Origin: Bog-473 sp963809715
GTDB lineage: Bacteria; Actinomycetota; Acidimicrobiia; Acidimicrobiales; RAAP-2
Assembly: GCA_963809715.1 (NCBI GenBank)
Contig: CAWEKO010000006.1
Span: forward strand, 248,001 to 312,000
Direction of reading: 5' to 3'
Length of the DNA: 64,000 nt
The position numbers were made by a program, and so were the translations under genes. A model generated the notes under the pieces. That model did not search any database. It saw only the letters and a list, made by a program, of their open reading frames with translations, and was not told the origin of the DNA. The stretch's first letter is position 1, and the number at the start of each line of letters is the position of its first letter. This document shows, piece by piece, positions 63,448 to 64,000 of the stretch.

Positions 63448-64000
63448 TCAGCTCGCTTTCGACCCCAAGGATTGAACGGCTGCCATGCCGACGACCGGCT
63501 GGTTCAGGTGCAGACCGCCGGCTGAGCCGTAGAAGGCGGCATTGCCGAAGCTGAAGATCCCGCCGTCGCGCCCGACGAGCCAGTAGCCCCGACCGTCGGC
63601 GGTGTGCTCGATGCCGACGATGGGGGCGTTGAGCGGGAGGCCGCCGGTGGAACCGAAGTAGCCGGCGTCACCGAAACTGAAGATCCCGCCGTCGGAGGCG
63701 ACCAGCCAATAGCCGTTCCCGTCAGGAGCGGCGGTCATACCCACGATCGGTTTCTGGAGGGGCAAGCCCCCGGCCGAGCCGAAGAAATGTGCGTCACCGA
63801 ACGAGAACACCCCGCCGTCCGATGCCACGAGCCAGTACCCGTGACCGTCCAGGGTCGACGCCATCCCGACGATCGGCTTGTCGAGTTTGATCCCGCCGGT
63901 GGAGCCGTAGAAGTTGGCATCGCCATAGCTGAAGATGCCGCCGTCGGACGCGACCAACCAGTAGCCCGCACCATCGGGCGTGGGTGTCATTCCCACGATC
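63448..64000 (-). CDS. GYWLVASDGG-repeat protein, N-terminal part outside window
   Basis: The frame is open to the right edge, so the start is missing. The visible 184 residues are four repeats of about 45 residues each: GYWLVASDGGIFSFGDA, then F-GS-GGL-L--PIVGM. The repeat looks like a beta-propeller or beta-solenoid unit and is common in secreted proteins of Acidimicrobiia, often after an enzymatic domain that would be outside the window. The last repeat is slightly diverged (GYWLVGRDGG) and a short tail AAVQSLGSKAS ends it. Confidence 0.85.
   Translation of the reverse strand, partial: IVGMTPTPDGAGYWLVASDGGIFSYGDANFYGSTGGIKLDKPIVGMASTLDGHGYWLVASDGGVFSFGDAHFFGSAGGLPLQKPIVGMTAAPDGNGYWLVASDGGIFSFGDAGYFGSTGGLPLNAPIVGIEHTADGRGYWLVGRDGGIFSFGNAAFYGSAGGLHLNQPVVGMAAVQSLGSKAS

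Overview
The window looks like a chromosomal segment of a high-GC actinomycete, most probably an uncultured member of the Acidimicrobiia. This is inferred, not proved. The pointers are GC-rich codon use, frequent GTG/TTG starts, several apparently leaderless genes, many CoA-dependent catabolic genes (acyl-CoA dehydrogenases, CaiB/BaiF CoA-transferases, thiolase-like proteins with DUF35 partners), and at the right edge a secreted-type protein built from GYWLVASDGG repeats that I associate with that class. No rRNA, CRISPR array or intact transposase is visible.

Region 1 (1-11.8 kb) is a catabolic regulon of unknown substrate. It holds a VOC protein, an alpha/beta hydrolase, a P450 with its [3Fe-4S] ferredoxin, an isochorismatase-fold protein without the catalytic Cys, an enoyl-CoA hydratase, an acyl-CoA dehydrogenase, a CoA-transferase, a DUF35/thiolase-like pair of the retro-aldolase type, a fused double CoA-transferase, an EthD protein and a cupin. 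Four 21-bp sites with the same pattern (CTAT at one end, fixed internal positions) sit in the promoters of its transcription units, so one regulator encoded outside the window probably controls all of it. Region 2 (11.8-18.3 kb) is mixed ground: a Tat-exported flavin amine oxidase, a CocE-type hydrolase, a DUF427 protein and a DapB-fold dehydrogenase, separated by decayed genes (a tRNA-Gly 3' piece, a tyrosine-phosphatase tail, a frameshifted pdxH).

Region 3 (18.3-27.07 kb) is a tandem array of small islands at the 3' end of an intact tRNA-Lys(CTT) gene at 26998-27069. Copies of the tRNA 3' half lie at 18321, 20518 (degenerate) and 24297. Two of the three segments so defined carry an overlapping pair made of a DNA-binding protein and a nucleotidyltransferase-fold protein resembling AbiE-type toxin-antitoxin pairs, each with a leaderless start. 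The middle segment carries a GH114-type secreted protein, an alditol-oxidase-like flavoprotein and a frameshifted tyrosine integrase; the last also carries the tail of a MobF relaxase.

Region 4 (27.2-34.4 kb): a DUF985 cupin gene is split into a 5' half (28383-28597) and a 3' half (34186-34386) by about 5.6 kb of foreign DNA that carries a complete sugar-type ABC importer and an aldo/keto reductase; GAGCT is present at both junctions. Region 5 (34.4-49.4 kb) is core-like, very GC-rich fatty-acid/CoA metabolism: an acetyl-CoA synthetase-like enzyme, thiolase plus DUF35, a frameshifted acyl-CoA ligase, a leader peptide/terminator ahead of a 45-residue Cys-rich protein, a GH20-like glycosidase with a GNAT protein, a thioesterase, a methyltransferase, and an HMG-CoA-synthase-like/DUF35 fusion followed by thiolase, acyl-CoA dehydrogenase and ferredoxin. 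Region 6 (49.4-64 kb) starts with two decayed genes (HNH nuclease, YihY/BrkB), then dehydrogenases, class II aldolase, RidA, PEP-mutase-like, ThuA and RraA genes, and ends with a Fur-family regulator divergent from a nickel/cobalt permease with a 23-bp Fur-type inverted repeat between them.
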